NCBI RefSeq assembly: GCF_031886125.1
Contig: NZ_CP119391.1
Span: 496,001 to 560,000 of the forward strand
DNA: 64,000 nt
Source of the DNA: Halomonas piscis
GTDB lineage: Bacteria > Pseudomonadota > Gammaproteobacteria > Pseudomonadales > Halomonadaceae
Direction of reading: 5' to 3'
Shown: positions 8,036 to 17,184 of the stretch, piece by piece
How positions within the stretch are numbered: the first letter of the stretch is position 1
Layout of the letters: every line of letters begins with the position of its first letter
Made by a program: the position numbers and the translations under genes
The notes under the pieces: generated by a model
The model's input: only the letters and a program-made list of their open reading frames with translations
Databases searched by the model: none
Told to the model about the DNA's origin: nothing

Positions 8036-10696
8036 ATGCCGTATTTTTTATATTGGGGTAAAGCTGCCTCTGACGATGGTAAAGCCGAGTGCCATTTGCT
8101 GCCTTATCACAGCCTGGACGTCGCCGCCGTAGGCTGGTGTTTGCTGGCACCGGACACAGAGCTAACTCGGCAGCTGGCGGCTCGGCTGGGGCTTGAGCCA
8201 GAAGCGTTGCGCCAACTGCTGGTTTTCTGGCTCGGGGTTCATGATCTGGGCAAGTTCTCTCGGGCGTTTCAGGGGCTTTTTCAGCCATCGCGTACTGGAC
8301 TGGTGCCGATAGTGAACGCACCCGCCTACACCGAACGGCATGACTGTTTGGGGGCTGTGCTTTGGCAGGAAAACTGGATCGAATGGCTCAGGGACGGCAC
8401 CTTGCAATGGCCATCCGGCCGGTTGGGGCGTGAACAACGCCATCAGCTCAGCGAGACACTGAGTATTTTATCCACGCCTTTCTTCGGCCATCACGGCAAG
8501 CCGGTAGAAAGCGGCCAGTGCCGAGGCGAGCAGTTTTTCATCAGTGATGACGTAGTCGATGATACCGAGGCCGCTCGGCAGTTTATTGCCGACTGGGCAG
8601 ATATTGTCTCGCCGGTTTGGGCCGTGGATAAGCTGACGTCTCCCGAATGGCGGGGCGCGCTACAAGCGTTAAGCTGGACCGTTGCCGGCTGGGCCACGCT
8701 CAGCGACTGGCTGGGCTCCAGCCGCGAGTATTTCCCGTATTGCCAGAAGCGCGTGCCGCTAGCGGAGTATTGGCCACTGGCGCTATCCCGCGCCAGGGCC
8801 GTGCTTGAAGGAACAGGCTTTGCATCACGGCCCCAGGCACTACCGTACCGGGGCATGGATAGCTGGTTTGGCGGTGCCACTATAACGCCAACTCCTTTGC
8901 AAAAAGCGGCAGAAGAGCTGGTGCTTTCCGACGGTCCCCAGCTGTGCATTCTTGAAGACGTGACTGGGGCAGGCAAGACTGAAGCTGCCGGTATTCTCAC
9001 TCAGCGGCTGTTAGTCGCCGGGCACGGTGACGGCCTGTATTTTGCGTTACCCACCATGGCGACATCCAACGCCATGTATTCCCGAATGGGCAAGCTGCAT
9101 CGCCACTTTTTTACCGCGGATTCTTCGCCCTCGCTGGTGCTGTCCCACGGTGCTCGGGATCTCAACGATGAATTCATGGGCTCGCTGGAAGGTGCCCAGC
9201 CCGAAGACGGCGAATACGCCGCCAACGACATGACCGCTTCCAGCCGGTGTAACCGCTGGCTTGCCGACTCGCGTAAAAAAGCGCTGCTGGCGGATGTGGG
9301 CGTGGGAACGATCGACCAGGTGCTGATGGCGCTGCTGCCTTTCAGGCATCAGTCGCTCCGACTTTACGGACTGGCGCGCAAGGTGCTGGTGGTCGATGAG
9401 GTACATGCGTACGACCATTACATGCAGGGACTGCTGGGGCAGCTATTGACCCACCACGCCCGTCAGGGCGGTAGCGCCATTTTGCTGACGGCCACTCTGC
9501 CATTGCGCATGCGTGATGAGCTGCTGAAAGCTTGGCAAGAAGGCCTGAACGCCGAGCCACAAGGCTCGCGCAAGCAAGAATTCCCGCTATTGACTCATGC
9601 CGGTATTCACGGCGTTACCGAAACGCCGCTGGCCACGCGGCCGGAAGTCGTTCGCTCCGTGAATATCGGCTGGCTAACCGATGAAGAACAGTGCGTGGAC
9701 TCAGTGCTGGCAGCGGTCGAGAGAGGAGAGTGCGTCGCCTGGGTGCGTAACACGGTCGATGATGCCATTCGGGCTTTTGAGGCTATCGAAAAACGCCACC
9801 CGGATGCTGCTCGTTGCCTGCTGTTTCACAGCCGGTTTGCCATGTGCGACCGCCAGCGTATTGAGGCTGATGTCATCCAGCGCCTGGGCAAGCACTCCAC
9901 GCCGGATACTCGCCGCGGCCAGGTGCTCATCAGTACCCAGGTATTTCAGGAATCCCTGGATTGCGACGTGGATCTGATGATCAGCGATATCGCGCCGATT
10001 GACCTGCTGATTCAGCGCGCCGGTCGTTTGCAGCGCCATGCGCGTGGCCCACGTAGAAAGCCGCTATTGCAGGTTCTGGCACCTGAATGGACCGAAGTAC
10101 CGGATGCCGAATGGCTACAGCGGGTGCTACCGGGGACTCAGGCGGTATATCGCGATACGTCGCTCATCTGGCTGACCCAGCGCGTGTTGCGTGAGACCGG
10201 CGTGTTGCGGATGCCGAATGACGCGCGCCATTTGCTGGAAAGCGTTTATGGAGCCGTTATTGATTTGGTGCCCGATGCGCTGCAGGACGCGCGCTTTGAG
10301 CAAAAGGGCATGCAGAAAATGGCGGCTTCCATGGCCAACTTCAACGCGCTCAGGCTTGAAGACGGCTATGTCAGCGGCCATCAGTGGCAGGAAGAGCAGG
10401 AAATCGGCACGCGCCTGATTGACGAGCCGACGGTCAACGTCGCGCTGCTGACGCGCACTGCGGAAGACGGACTGCAACTTTGGGCTGGCGGCGAGCGCCA
10501 CGCAGCTATGCTGAGCCAGGCCAAGCTGCGCCAGAGTCAGGCGGAAAAGTTAGCCATGCCTCCAGCGCGCTATCAGCCGCAGTGGGAAGCATTACAGGAG
10601 CAACACAAGGCGCTGCACTACACGCGCCCCTGGCTGGTTGAAGCGGATGAAAGCTGTACTTACGACCAGAAATGGGGGTTGCGCCTGGGAGTCTAG
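8036..10696 (+). CDS. cas3: type I-E CRISPR helicase-nuclease Cas3
   Basis: 886 aa from ATG 8036, whose N-terminus (PYFLYWGKA... HLLPYHSLDVAAV) matches the type I-E family start; a GTG at 7994 would add 14 residues. HD nuclease motifs are YHSLDVAAV and the diagnostic VHDLGK (around residue 64). SF2 helicase motifs are Walker A VTGAGKTEAA, the DEVH box (VVDEVHAYDHYM), motif III LLTATLP and motif VI IQRAGRLQRH. All key residues are present, so it should be active in degrading DNA after Cascade recruits it. It is separated from casA by 193 bp, so Cas3 and the Cascade genes are probably transcribed separately. Confidence 0.96.
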   Translation: MPYFLYWGKAASDDGKAECHLLPYHSLDVAAVGWCLLAPDTELTRQLAARLGLEPEALRQLLVFWLGVHDLGKFSRAFQGLFQPSRTGLVPIVNAPAYTERHDCLGAVLWQENWIEWLRDGTLQWPSGRLGREQRHQLSETLSILSTPFFGHHGKPVESGQCRGEQFFISDDVVDDTEAARQFIADWADIVSPVWAVDKLTSPEWRGALQALSWTVAGWATLSDWLGSSREYFPYCQKRVPLAEYWPLALSRARAVLEGTGFASRPQALPYRGMDSWFGGATITPTPLQKAAEELVLSDGPQLCILEDVTGAGKTEAAGILTQRLLVAGHGDGLYFALPTMATSNAMYSRMGKLHRHFFTADSSPSLVLSHGARDLNDEFMGSLEGAQPEDGEYAANDMTASSRCNRWLADSRKKALLADVGVGTIDQVLMALLPFRHQSLRLYGLARKVLVVDEVHAYDHYMQGLLGQLLTHHARQGGSAILLTATLPLRMRDELLKAWQEGLNAEPQGSRKQEFPLLTHAGIHGVTETPLATRPEVVRSVNIGWLTDEEQCVDSVLAAVERGECVAWVRNTVDDAIRAFEAIEKRHPDAARCLLFHSRFAMCDRQRIEADVIQRLGKHSTPDTRRGQVLISTQVFQESLDCDVDLMISDIAPIDLLIQRAGRLQRHARGPRRKPLLQVLAPEWTEVPDAEWLQRVLPGTQAVYRDTSLIWLTQRVLRETGVLRMPNDARHLLESVYGAVIDLVPDALQDARFEQKGMQKMAASMANFNALRLEDGYVSGHQWQEEQEIGTRLIDEPTVNVALLTRTAEDGLQLWAGGERHAAMLSQAKLRQSQAEKLAMPPARYQPQWEALQEQHKALHYTRPWLVEADESCTYDQKWGLRLGV

Positions 10697-10710
10697 GCGA
10701 CTGATTCAGC

Positions 10711-10788
10711 AGGGAAAGCCCCGCTGGCGCGGGGAGCGGATACAAGAACTGTTCTGAACAGGTCCAACGCCGCGGCTGCGGCGAACCG
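10711..10788 (-). ncRNA. candidate Cas-regulating RNA (CreR/CreA-like mini-CRISPR)
   Basis: Two degenerate copies of the local CRISPR repeat lie on the minus strand. Pseudo-repeat 1 (10788 to 10760) aligns to the array repeat at 21 of 28 positions with one inserted T. Pseudo-repeat 2 (10739 to 10711) aligns at 22 of 29. Both keep a 6-bp stem with a 4-nt loop (CGCCGC/GCGGCG with loop AGCC; CCCCGC/GCGGGG with loop GCCA) and 8 nt after the stem, the length of the I-E crRNA handle. Relative to the array stem, repeat 1 swaps one C-G pair for G-C, keeping the hairpin. Between them is a 20-nt pseudo-spacer, GTTCAGAACAGTTCTTGTAT. Processing by Cas6e would give a guide RNA loaded into Cascade. No toxin gene was recognised, so a regulator fits better than a CreTA antitoxin. 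Confidence 0.8.
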
Positions 10789-10794
10789 CGGCAG

Positions 10795-10823
10795 ATTATC
10801 CCCTCAGTTGACAGCCAGCGCAA
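10795..10823 (-). promoter_or_regulatory. promoter for the candidate Cas-regulating RNA
   Basis: Read on the minus strand: TTGCGC, 17 nt, GATAAT (5 of 6 to the -10 consensus). A start 7 nt downstream falls at about 10788, exactly the first base of pseudo-repeat 1. It is interleaved with the casA promoter on the other strand, so the two may compete for polymerase. Confidence 0.6.
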
Positions 10824-10837
10824 AATCCGAGCATACT
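10808..10837 (+). promoter_or_regulatory. casA operon promoter
   Basis: A perfect -35 (TTGACA, 10808-10813), 18 nt, then CATACT (10832-10837) as a -10. A start near 10844 would give a leader of about 46 nt before the casA ATG at 10890. The region downstream (10849-10871) carries the predicted guide target. Confidence 0.65.
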
Positions 10838-10848
10838 CGCTACATAAA

Positions 10849-10871
10849 TAAAAAGATCTGTTATGAACCTT
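10849..10871 (-). promoter_or_regulatory. predicted Cascade autoregulatory target (protospacer plus AAG PAM)
   Basis: On the minus strand, AAG (10871-10869) is followed by GTTCATAACAGATCTTTTTA (10868-10849). Against the pseudo-spacer, positions 1-5, 7-11 and 13-16 match; 6 and 12 mismatch, as do 17, 19 and 20. Type I crRNAs do not pair at every sixth base, so the functional match is complete over the first 16 positions. The site lies just after the casA promoter and overlaps an upstream in-frame ATG at 10863. Confidence 0.78.
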
Positions 10872-10889
10872 AATAAAAAAGGTGTGACT

Positions 10890-12584
10890 ATGAACCTGCT
10901 TAACGGTGCGCGCTGGCTGCCTTGCCTGATGCGCGATGGCTCGGTGGAGTACCGGCCGCCAGCGGATATGGCCCATCCGGACGTGATTAACCTGGCTTGC
11001 CCTCGGGCAGATTTTCAGGCGGGGGCCTATCAGTTCCTGCTGGGCCTTTTGCAAACAGCGCTGCCGCTTGCCGATCACGGCGAGTGGCTGGACTACCTGA
11101 TTGAGCCGCCCAGACCAGACACGCTACAGAAAGCGTTTGCGCCGCTGGAAAGCGCCTTTGAGCTGGACGGTGACGGCCCGCGCTTTATGCAGGATCTGGA
11201 CCCGCTGGATGACGTCAAGGACACCTCCGTCAGTGCCCTGCTGATTGACTCTCCCGGTGCAAGCACCATTACGAAAAATATAGACTTGTTCGTCAAGCGA
11301 GGGCGCGTGGATGCGATGTGCGAGGCCTGCGCGGCGCTGGCGCTGTTTACCATGCAGGTGAACGCCCCGGCCGGTGGGGCCGGCATTCGAGTAGGGTTAA
11401 GGGGCGGCGGGCCGCTGACCACGCTGGTGATGCCGGAGTCCGCCGATGCAACCTTGTGGCAGCGCCTGTGGCTCAACGTGCTTCCCTCGAGCAGGCTGGT
11501 CCAGCAAGGGCAGCGCTGGACCGAGCCGCGTTCTGACGATCCCGACCTATTTTTCTGGATAGCCGATACCCGCATCAGCGATAAAAAGGGCACCGAAGTA
11601 TTGCCCGAACATGTGCATCCCTTGCATGCCTACTGGTCAGTGCCTCGTCGTTTTCGGCTGCTGATTGAGCCGGATAAATGTTCGTGTGACCTGTGCGGGC
11701 GCGAAACCGATCGGATAGTGCGGCAGGTGCGCGGTAAAAAGCAGGGTGCCAATTACGATGGCCCTTGGCAGCACCCGCTGACGCCGTACCGGCGTGACCC
11801 CAAAAAGCCGGCAGAGCTTCCCCTGTCACAAAAAGGCCAGCCAAGCGGGCTGGGCTACCGCCACTGGCCGGGCCTTGTGCTGAATGATCCTGAAGGCAGC
11901 GGCACAATGCCCGCTGCCGTAGTGCTGGACTACATCAACCACAAACAAAAGCTGGTCGACGAAGAGCGCCGCTGGGGCGAAGACGTACAGGCGCTGCTAA
12001 AGCAGATGCGTCTATGGATCTCCGGTTATGACCTGGATAAGGGAAAGACGCGCGGCTGGTACAGCGTGGAGATGCCGCTGGTGGAGCTGCCTGAATCGAG
12101 CCAGGACATCCTGCGGGAATGGGTTCAGCAGTTGACCGGGCTTGCCCAGCAGGTGGCCAGCGCCACACGCAATCAGATCAAGGCTGCGTGGTTCAAGCGT
12201 CTTGCCGATGCCAAGGGCGACATGAGTCAGGTCGACAAGCAGTTTTTCTCGGCCACCCACGATGCCTTTTTCCATACGGTGTCACGCCTGACTGCCATCT
12301 TGCAGGAAAAAGCAGAGACGACTGTCATGCCGGCGGACATTGCCCAGAGTTGGTATTTGGTGCTGCGCCGCGAAGCGCTCGCGCTATTTGACGATCAGGC
12401 GCTGAGCGGTGCCCAGGAAAACATGAACTGGCAGCGTGCGACGGATGCCCGCCGCCAGCTGCAAGGCTTTTTAAGTGGGAGAAGCAAAGGCAGCAAGGCC
12501 GTCAAGGATTTCATCAGCCAGCACGGTTTTGCGCCAACGGCCCAAACAGAGAAGTCACCGTTAACCCAAGGAGGTGCGGCATGA
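10890..12584 (+). CDS. casA: Cascade large subunit Cas8e (Cse1/CasA)
   Basis: 564 aa. The N-terminus MNLLNGARWLPCLMRDGSVEYRPPADM is typical for Cse1. The ATG at 10890 follows AAGGTG and fits the family start; the frame extends to an ATG at 10863 that lies inside the predicted guide target. A zinc-finger-like set of cysteines occurs near residue 260 (CSCDLCGRE), as in part of the family. The protein reads the PAM and recruits Cas3. Its 3' end overlaps casB by 4 bp (ATGA), so the five Cascade genes are one transcription unit. Confidence 0.95.
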   Translation: MNLLNGARWLPCLMRDGSVEYRPPADMAHPDVINLACPRADFQAGAYQFLLGLLQTALPLADHGEWLDYLIEPPRPDTLQKAFAPLESAFELDGDGPRFMQDLDPLDDVKDTSVSALLIDSPGASTITKNIDLFVKRGRVDAMCEACAALALFTMQVNAPAGGAGIRVGLRGGGPLTTLVMPESADATLWQRLWLNVLPSSRLVQQGQRWTEPRSDDPDLFFWIADTRISDKKGTEVLPEHVHPLHAYWSVPRRFRLLIEPDKCSCDLCGRETDRIVRQVRGKKQGANYDGPWQHPLTPYRRDPKKPAELPLSQKGQPSGLGYRHWPGLVLNDPEGSGTMPAAVVLDYINHKQKLVDEERRWGEDVQALLKQMRLWISGYDLDKGKTRGWYSVEMPLVELPESSQDILREWVQQLTGLAQQVASATRNQIKAAWFKRLADAKGDMSQVDKQFFSATHDAFFHTVSRLTAILQEKAETTVMPADIAQSWYLVLRREALALFDDQALSGAQENMNWQRATDARRQLQGFLSGRSKGSKAVKDFISQHGFAPTAQTEKSPLTQGGAA

Positions 12585-13243
12585 GTGAAGCATCCGAAGC
12601 CGATAGCTCACAGGAATGGCTTGTTGTCGATGATCAGGAGCTCAAGTCGCTGGCGGCACTGTCGCTTGATGAAGCCGTTGCCGTGCGCCGCTGGTGGCAG
12701 CGGCTTGCGCTTTCACCGGTGGAGCTTAAACAGCTGACGCCCCAGCCAGGATTACCCCGAGGCGTGCGAGCCGCCCTGCGCCGCTGCGATACGCCCGATG
12801 CCGCGCTGCTGACTCAGGCCTTTCGCGAGCTGTGGCACCTACTGCCAGAGGCCACGGTTGAGTCGCCCTTTATTGAGGCTCAGCTGGAAAAATGGAGCTG
12901 TATCGCGCTGGTGCTAGCCGAGCTGCGCAACGAAACGCCGGGTAAAGCTCTGGCCGCGCGACTTGGGCAACAAGCATCTACCGGCAAGCCCATCATGAGC
13001 GAGCTGCGCTTCCAGCAAATCCTCACCTGCCGCACGCCGGAAGAGCTGGTGCAGCGGCTAAGGCGCGCGCTGGCGCTGGCCGGACGCAGCGAGATGAGCG
13101 CCGTTCGGCTGGCCGACGTTGTTGCTTTGTGGTGGCGGGAGTATAGCGGCGAGATTTCGGCGCGGCCGACTCATCGCTTCGGCTTCATGCTGGCCAACGA
13201 CTATTTCGGCGCTGCGGCGAGCTATCGCCATGAAGACACGTAA
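12581..13243 (+). CDS. casB: Cascade small subunit Cse2 (CasB, Cas11e)
   Basis: 220 aa and mostly helical, with the family motifs AVRRWWQRLALSP near the N-terminus, GVRAALRRCDTPDAALLTQAFRELW, and a C-terminal block RLADVVALWWREYS. It starts with an ATGA overlap with casA and has GGAGGT upstream. Two copies form the belly of Cascade and stabilise the R-loop. Confidence 0.93.
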   Translation: MSEASEADSSQEWLVVDDQELKSLAALSLDEAVAVRRWWQRLALSPVELKQLTPQPGLPRGVRAALRRCDTPDAALLTQAFRELWHLLPEATVESPFIEAQLEKWSCIALVLAELRNETPGKALAARLGQQASTGKPIMSELRFQQILTCRTPEELVQRLRRALALAGRSEMSAVRLADVVALWWREYSGEISARPTHRFGFMLANDYFGAAASYRHEDT

Positions 13244-13300
13244 TCCGCTGCCGCGGTGAAGCACCATGACGTTATTTTTTTATTTTACAGGAAGGGAATC

Positions 13301-14389
13301 ATGAGCCACTTCATCCAACTCCACCTGCTGACCTCCTACCCGCCGGCCAACCTGAACCGGGACGATCTGGGCCGCCCTAAAACCGCGCTGATGGGCGGAG
13401 CCAAGCGGCTACGGGTGTCTTCGCAGAGCCTCAAGCGCACCTGGCGCACCTCTAATCTGTTCGAAGAGGCGCTGGCCGGCCATGTGGGTACCCGTACCAA
13501 GCGGCTAGGCAAGGAAGTTTACGATCAGCTGACCAAGCAGGGCGTCAAGGAAAAAACCGCTATCGCCAGCGCAGAAAAAATTGCCGGCGTATTCGGCAAG
13601 CTGCGCAAGGTAGGCAAGGGCGAAGCCCACGAGTTTGAAATCGAGCAGCTGGTACACGTCGGGCCGGAAGAGCGGGAAGCGGTCAATCAGCTAATTACCA
13701 CCCTGGCGGCTGAAAATCGTGAGCCGGAAGACAGCGAGCTCAAGCTTTTGCGCCACAGGCCCGCCGCGGCAGACGTAGCGCTGTTTGGCCGCATGCTGGC
13801 CGCCGTGCCCGAATACAACGTGGATGCCGCGTGCCAAGTAGCTCATGCGATTACCGTGCATGCCGCCGAGGTGGAAGATGACTACTTCACCGCCGTGGAT
13901 GACTTGAACATGGGCGACGAAGACCGCGGCGCGGCCCACATCGGCGAAGCTGGCTTCGGTGCCGGGCTGTTTTATACCTATCTCTGCATTGATCGCCGCC
14001 AGCTGGTCGAAAACCTGAACAATAACCAAGAGCTGGCTGACAAGGCGATTGCCGCTCTGGTCGAAGCAGCGGTGAAAACCTCACCCAAGGGCAAGCAGAA
14101 CAGCTTTGGCTCGCGGGCGCATGCGAGCTACGTGCTGGCCGAGAAGGGTAATCAGCAGCCGCGCTCGCTTTCCATGGCGTATCTGCGCCCGGTCAACGGG
14201 CAGGATCAGTCCCTGGATGCCATCCAGCGGCTTGAGGTCCAGGCCCAGGCGTTTGATAACGCTTACGGTGACGGCGCTGACAGCCGGTTTGTTGTGTCCG
14301 CCGAGCCTGCCTATAGCGCTCCGCAACTGTCCGGTGACGTAACGCAGGGAAGCCTCGATGAGCTGCTCGCTTTTCTGCGTGACCAGTAA
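13301..14389 (+). CDS. cas7e: Cascade backbone subunit Cas7e (Cse4/CasC)
   Basis: 362 aa from the ATG at 13301, which has AGGAAGGG upstream. The N-terminal signature SHFIQLHLLTSYPPANLNRDDLGRPKTALMGGAKRLRVSSQSLKRTWR is that of type I-E Cas7. Six copies coat the crRNA, and their thumbs cause the one-in-six base flipping used to interpret the self-target at 10849. The frame could be extended to a GTG at 13256, but that start lacks support. Confidence 0.95.
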   Translation: MSHFIQLHLLTSYPPANLNRDDLGRPKTALMGGAKRLRVSSQSLKRTWRTSNLFEEALAGHVGTRTKRLGKEVYDQLTKQGVKEKTAIASAEKIAGVFGKLRKVGKGEAHEFEIEQLVHVGPEEREAVNQLITTLAAENREPEDSELKLLRHRPAAADVALFGRMLAAVPEYNVDAACQVAHAITVHAAEVEDDYFTAVDDLNMGDEDRGAAHIGEAGFGAGLFYTYLCIDRRQLVENLNNNQELADKAIAALVEAAVKTSPKGKQNSFGSRAHASYVLAEKGNQQPRSLSMAYLRPVNGQDQSLDAIQRLEVQAQAFDNAYGDGADSRFVVSAEPAYSAPQLSGDVTQGSLDELLAFLRDQ

Positions 14390-14401
14390 CGCGAGGCTGA
14401 T

Positions 14402-15154
14402 ATGACGGACTATCTGGTATTTCGGCTATACGCCCCCCTGGCAAGCTGGGGGGAGGCCGCCGTGGGAGAGACCCGACCCACGGCCTCCTATCCGGGCAAA
14501 AGCGCACTGCTGGGGCTGGTGGGCGCGGCGCTGGGCATTCGCCGTGATGACGATGCCGGGCAAAAAGCCCTGCGCGAAGGCCTGGCATTCGGGGTAAAGC
14601 AGCGCTCTTCGGGCACGTTGATGCGTGACTACCACACGGTGCAGGTGCCGCCGGCAAAAGCGAAGGTGCGCTACAGCACCCGCAAGGACGAGTTGAGCAT
14701 CCCGAAGGGGGATCTCAACACGATTCTTTCGGCGCGGGATTACCGTTGCGACGGGCTCTGGAACGTCGCGTGCTGGCTCAAGCCCGGTGCAGCCTGGACA
14801 CTGGCGGAGCTTCGCCAGGCGCTGGAAAGGCCGTATTTTTGTCTCTATCTCGGGCGCAAGGCTTGCCCGCCGGCAGTGCCGCTGTCGCCGATAGTTGTTG
14901 CCTGTGAAACGCTGAAAGATGCGCTGGACAGCGAGTTTCCCCCGCTGAACGGCCGCAGCGACGCCGGTGAAAAAGCGTTACGGCCCTCGAAGCGTGCCCT
15001 GTACGCTTGGGAAGGAGAGATCCATCGCCTTGACGGTAGCGCCGAGGGCGTAGAGCACAACGATATTTGGGACATGCCGCTTAACCGCCGCCGCTGGCAG
15101 TTTGGCCCCAGGCTCGAGTATCGGCGAGTCATGCAAGACAAGGAGGGCCGCTAA
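14402..15154 (+). CDS. cas5e: Cascade subunit Cas5e (CasD)
   Basis: 250 aa. The RAMP-type N-terminus DYLVFRLYAPLASWGEAAVGETRPTASYPGKSALLGLVGAALGI is diagnostic; TRPTASYPGKSALLGL is the conserved core. It caps the 5' handle of the crRNA. Its stop overlaps the cas6e start as TAATG, which couples their translation. Confidence 0.94.
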   Translation: MTDYLVFRLYAPLASWGEAAVGETRPTASYPGKSALLGLVGAALGIRRDDDAGQKALREGLAFGVKQRSSGTLMRDYHTVQVPPAKAKVRYSTRKDELSIPKGDLNTILSARDYRCDGLWNVACWLKPGAAWTLAELRQALERPYFCLYLGRKACPPAVPLSPIVVACETLKDALDSEFPPLNGRSDAGEKALRPSKRALYAWEGEIHRLDGSAEGVEHNDIWDMPLNRRRWQFGPRLEYRRVMQDKEGR

Positions 15155-15843
15155 TGTATCTTTCGCGCGTCAAGGTCGATTTGAACGCTCTCTCCCGCAC
15201 TATGCTGTTCAATGTCATGGCCGGGGAGGCTTATAGCGCTCACCAGCTTTTGTGGCAGCTGTTTCCCGAGCATGTTGGAGAACGCCCGTTTCTGTTTCGT
15301 CAGGAAATGGACGAAACCGAGCATGAGGCGATACCCAAGGGACTGCCGCTTTTTTATGTACTGTCATCGAGGGAGCCGGTGCCGGTTGAAGGGTTGTTAA
15401 GCGTAGACAGCAAGCCGTTTGCTCCCGCATTGCAGCCGGGTGACCGGCTAGCGTTTCGGCTGCGTGCCAATCCGACAATCGCCAAGGCGGAAAAAGGCAA
15501 GCGTGGGCATCGAGCCGATGTCTTGATGGCCGCCAAAAAGCCGTTTTCACGCGAACAGCGCAAAAGCGTGGAATGCCGGCAAGCCATGGACGATGCGGCC
15601 CGTGCCTGGCTCACGCAGCGTGCCGAAAGTGCCGGCTTTACCCTGCCCGTGGAGCCCGAGCTGGGAGCCTATCGTCAGCATGTGCTGAACAAGGGCAGCG
15701 GCCAGCGCGTGCAGTTTTCAACGGTAGACTATGAAGGCCTGCTGGAGGTGCAGGATCCTGTCGTTTTCAAGCATACGCTGGCCAACGGGCTGGGCCGGGC
15801 CAAGGCGTTTGGTTGCGGGCTTTTCTTACTTCGTCGCCCTTAG
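15154..15843 (+). CDS. cas6e: CRISPR RNA endoribonuclease Cas6e (Cse3/CasE)
   Basis: 229 aa. The N-terminus MYLSRVKVDLNA... GEAYSAHQLLWQLFP carries the catalytic-type histidine in YSAHQLLW (equivalent to His26 of the E. coli protein) with a tyrosine just before it. The glycine-rich C-terminus ANGLGRAKAFGCGLFLLRR is the usual RNA-binding loop. It cuts at the base of the repeat hairpin and leaves an 8-nt 5' handle; the two pseudo-repeats at 10711-10788 keep both features. Confidence 0.94.
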   Translation: MYLSRVKVDLNALSRTMLFNVMAGEAYSAHQLLWQLFPEHVGERPFLFRQEMDETEHEAIPKGLPLFYVLSSREPVPVEGLLSVDSKPFAPALQPGDRLAFRLRANPTIAKAEKGKRGHRADVLMAAKKPFSREQRKSVECRQAMDDAARAWLTQRAESAGFTLPVEPELGAYRQHVLNKGSGQRVQFSTVDYEGLLEVQDPVVFKHTLANGLGRAKAFGCGLFLLRRP

Positions 15844-15858
15844 CCAGGGGAGGGCAGT

Positions 15859-17074
<1,216 letters not shown>

Positions 17075-17184
17075 CTGTTTTAAATGGATCTTTAATAATT
17101 CAGCTTCTTGAAAAAGAGGGCAAAATAGCCGGTGGAATTTCCTTCGGTTGTTTTTCCCTTGCAAAACAAATGTCTATAATTAGT
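17075..17184 (+). promoter_or_regulatory. CRISPR leader
   Basis: 110 bp between the cas2 stop and the first repeat, clearly more AT-rich than its surroundings (TTTTAAATGG, TTTAATAATT). A -10-like TATAAT lies at 17175-17180, which would start transcription inside or just before the first repeat. The -35 is not clear. The order cas2, leader, array and the decay at the far end fix the direction of growth and transcription as rightward. Confidence 0.8.

Noticed and set aside
10711-10740. The CCCCGC...GCGGGG hairpin after cas3 as an intrinsic terminator
   Set aside because: Read rightward it is not followed by a U-tract (next bases AGCGGATAC). Its fit to the CRISPR repeat, including the flanks, is better. 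A weak U-run (CTTT) exists only on the minus strand.
10749-10761. LexA box
   Set aside because: CTGTTCTGAACAG has 5 nt between CTGT and ACAG, but gammaproteobacterial LexA needs 8; there is no other SOS signal nearby.
10861-10892. CreT-like toxin mini-gene in the casA leader
   Set aside because: The only short frame (ATG at 10863) reads straight into casA; no separate mini-ORF with rare-codon run and stop was seen, so a CreTA toxin is not supported.
17099-17110. Second target of the pseudo-spacer in the CRISPR leader (TTCAGCTTCTTG)
   Set aside because: The similarity requires a 4-base gap and fails in the seed; there is no AAG next to it in register.
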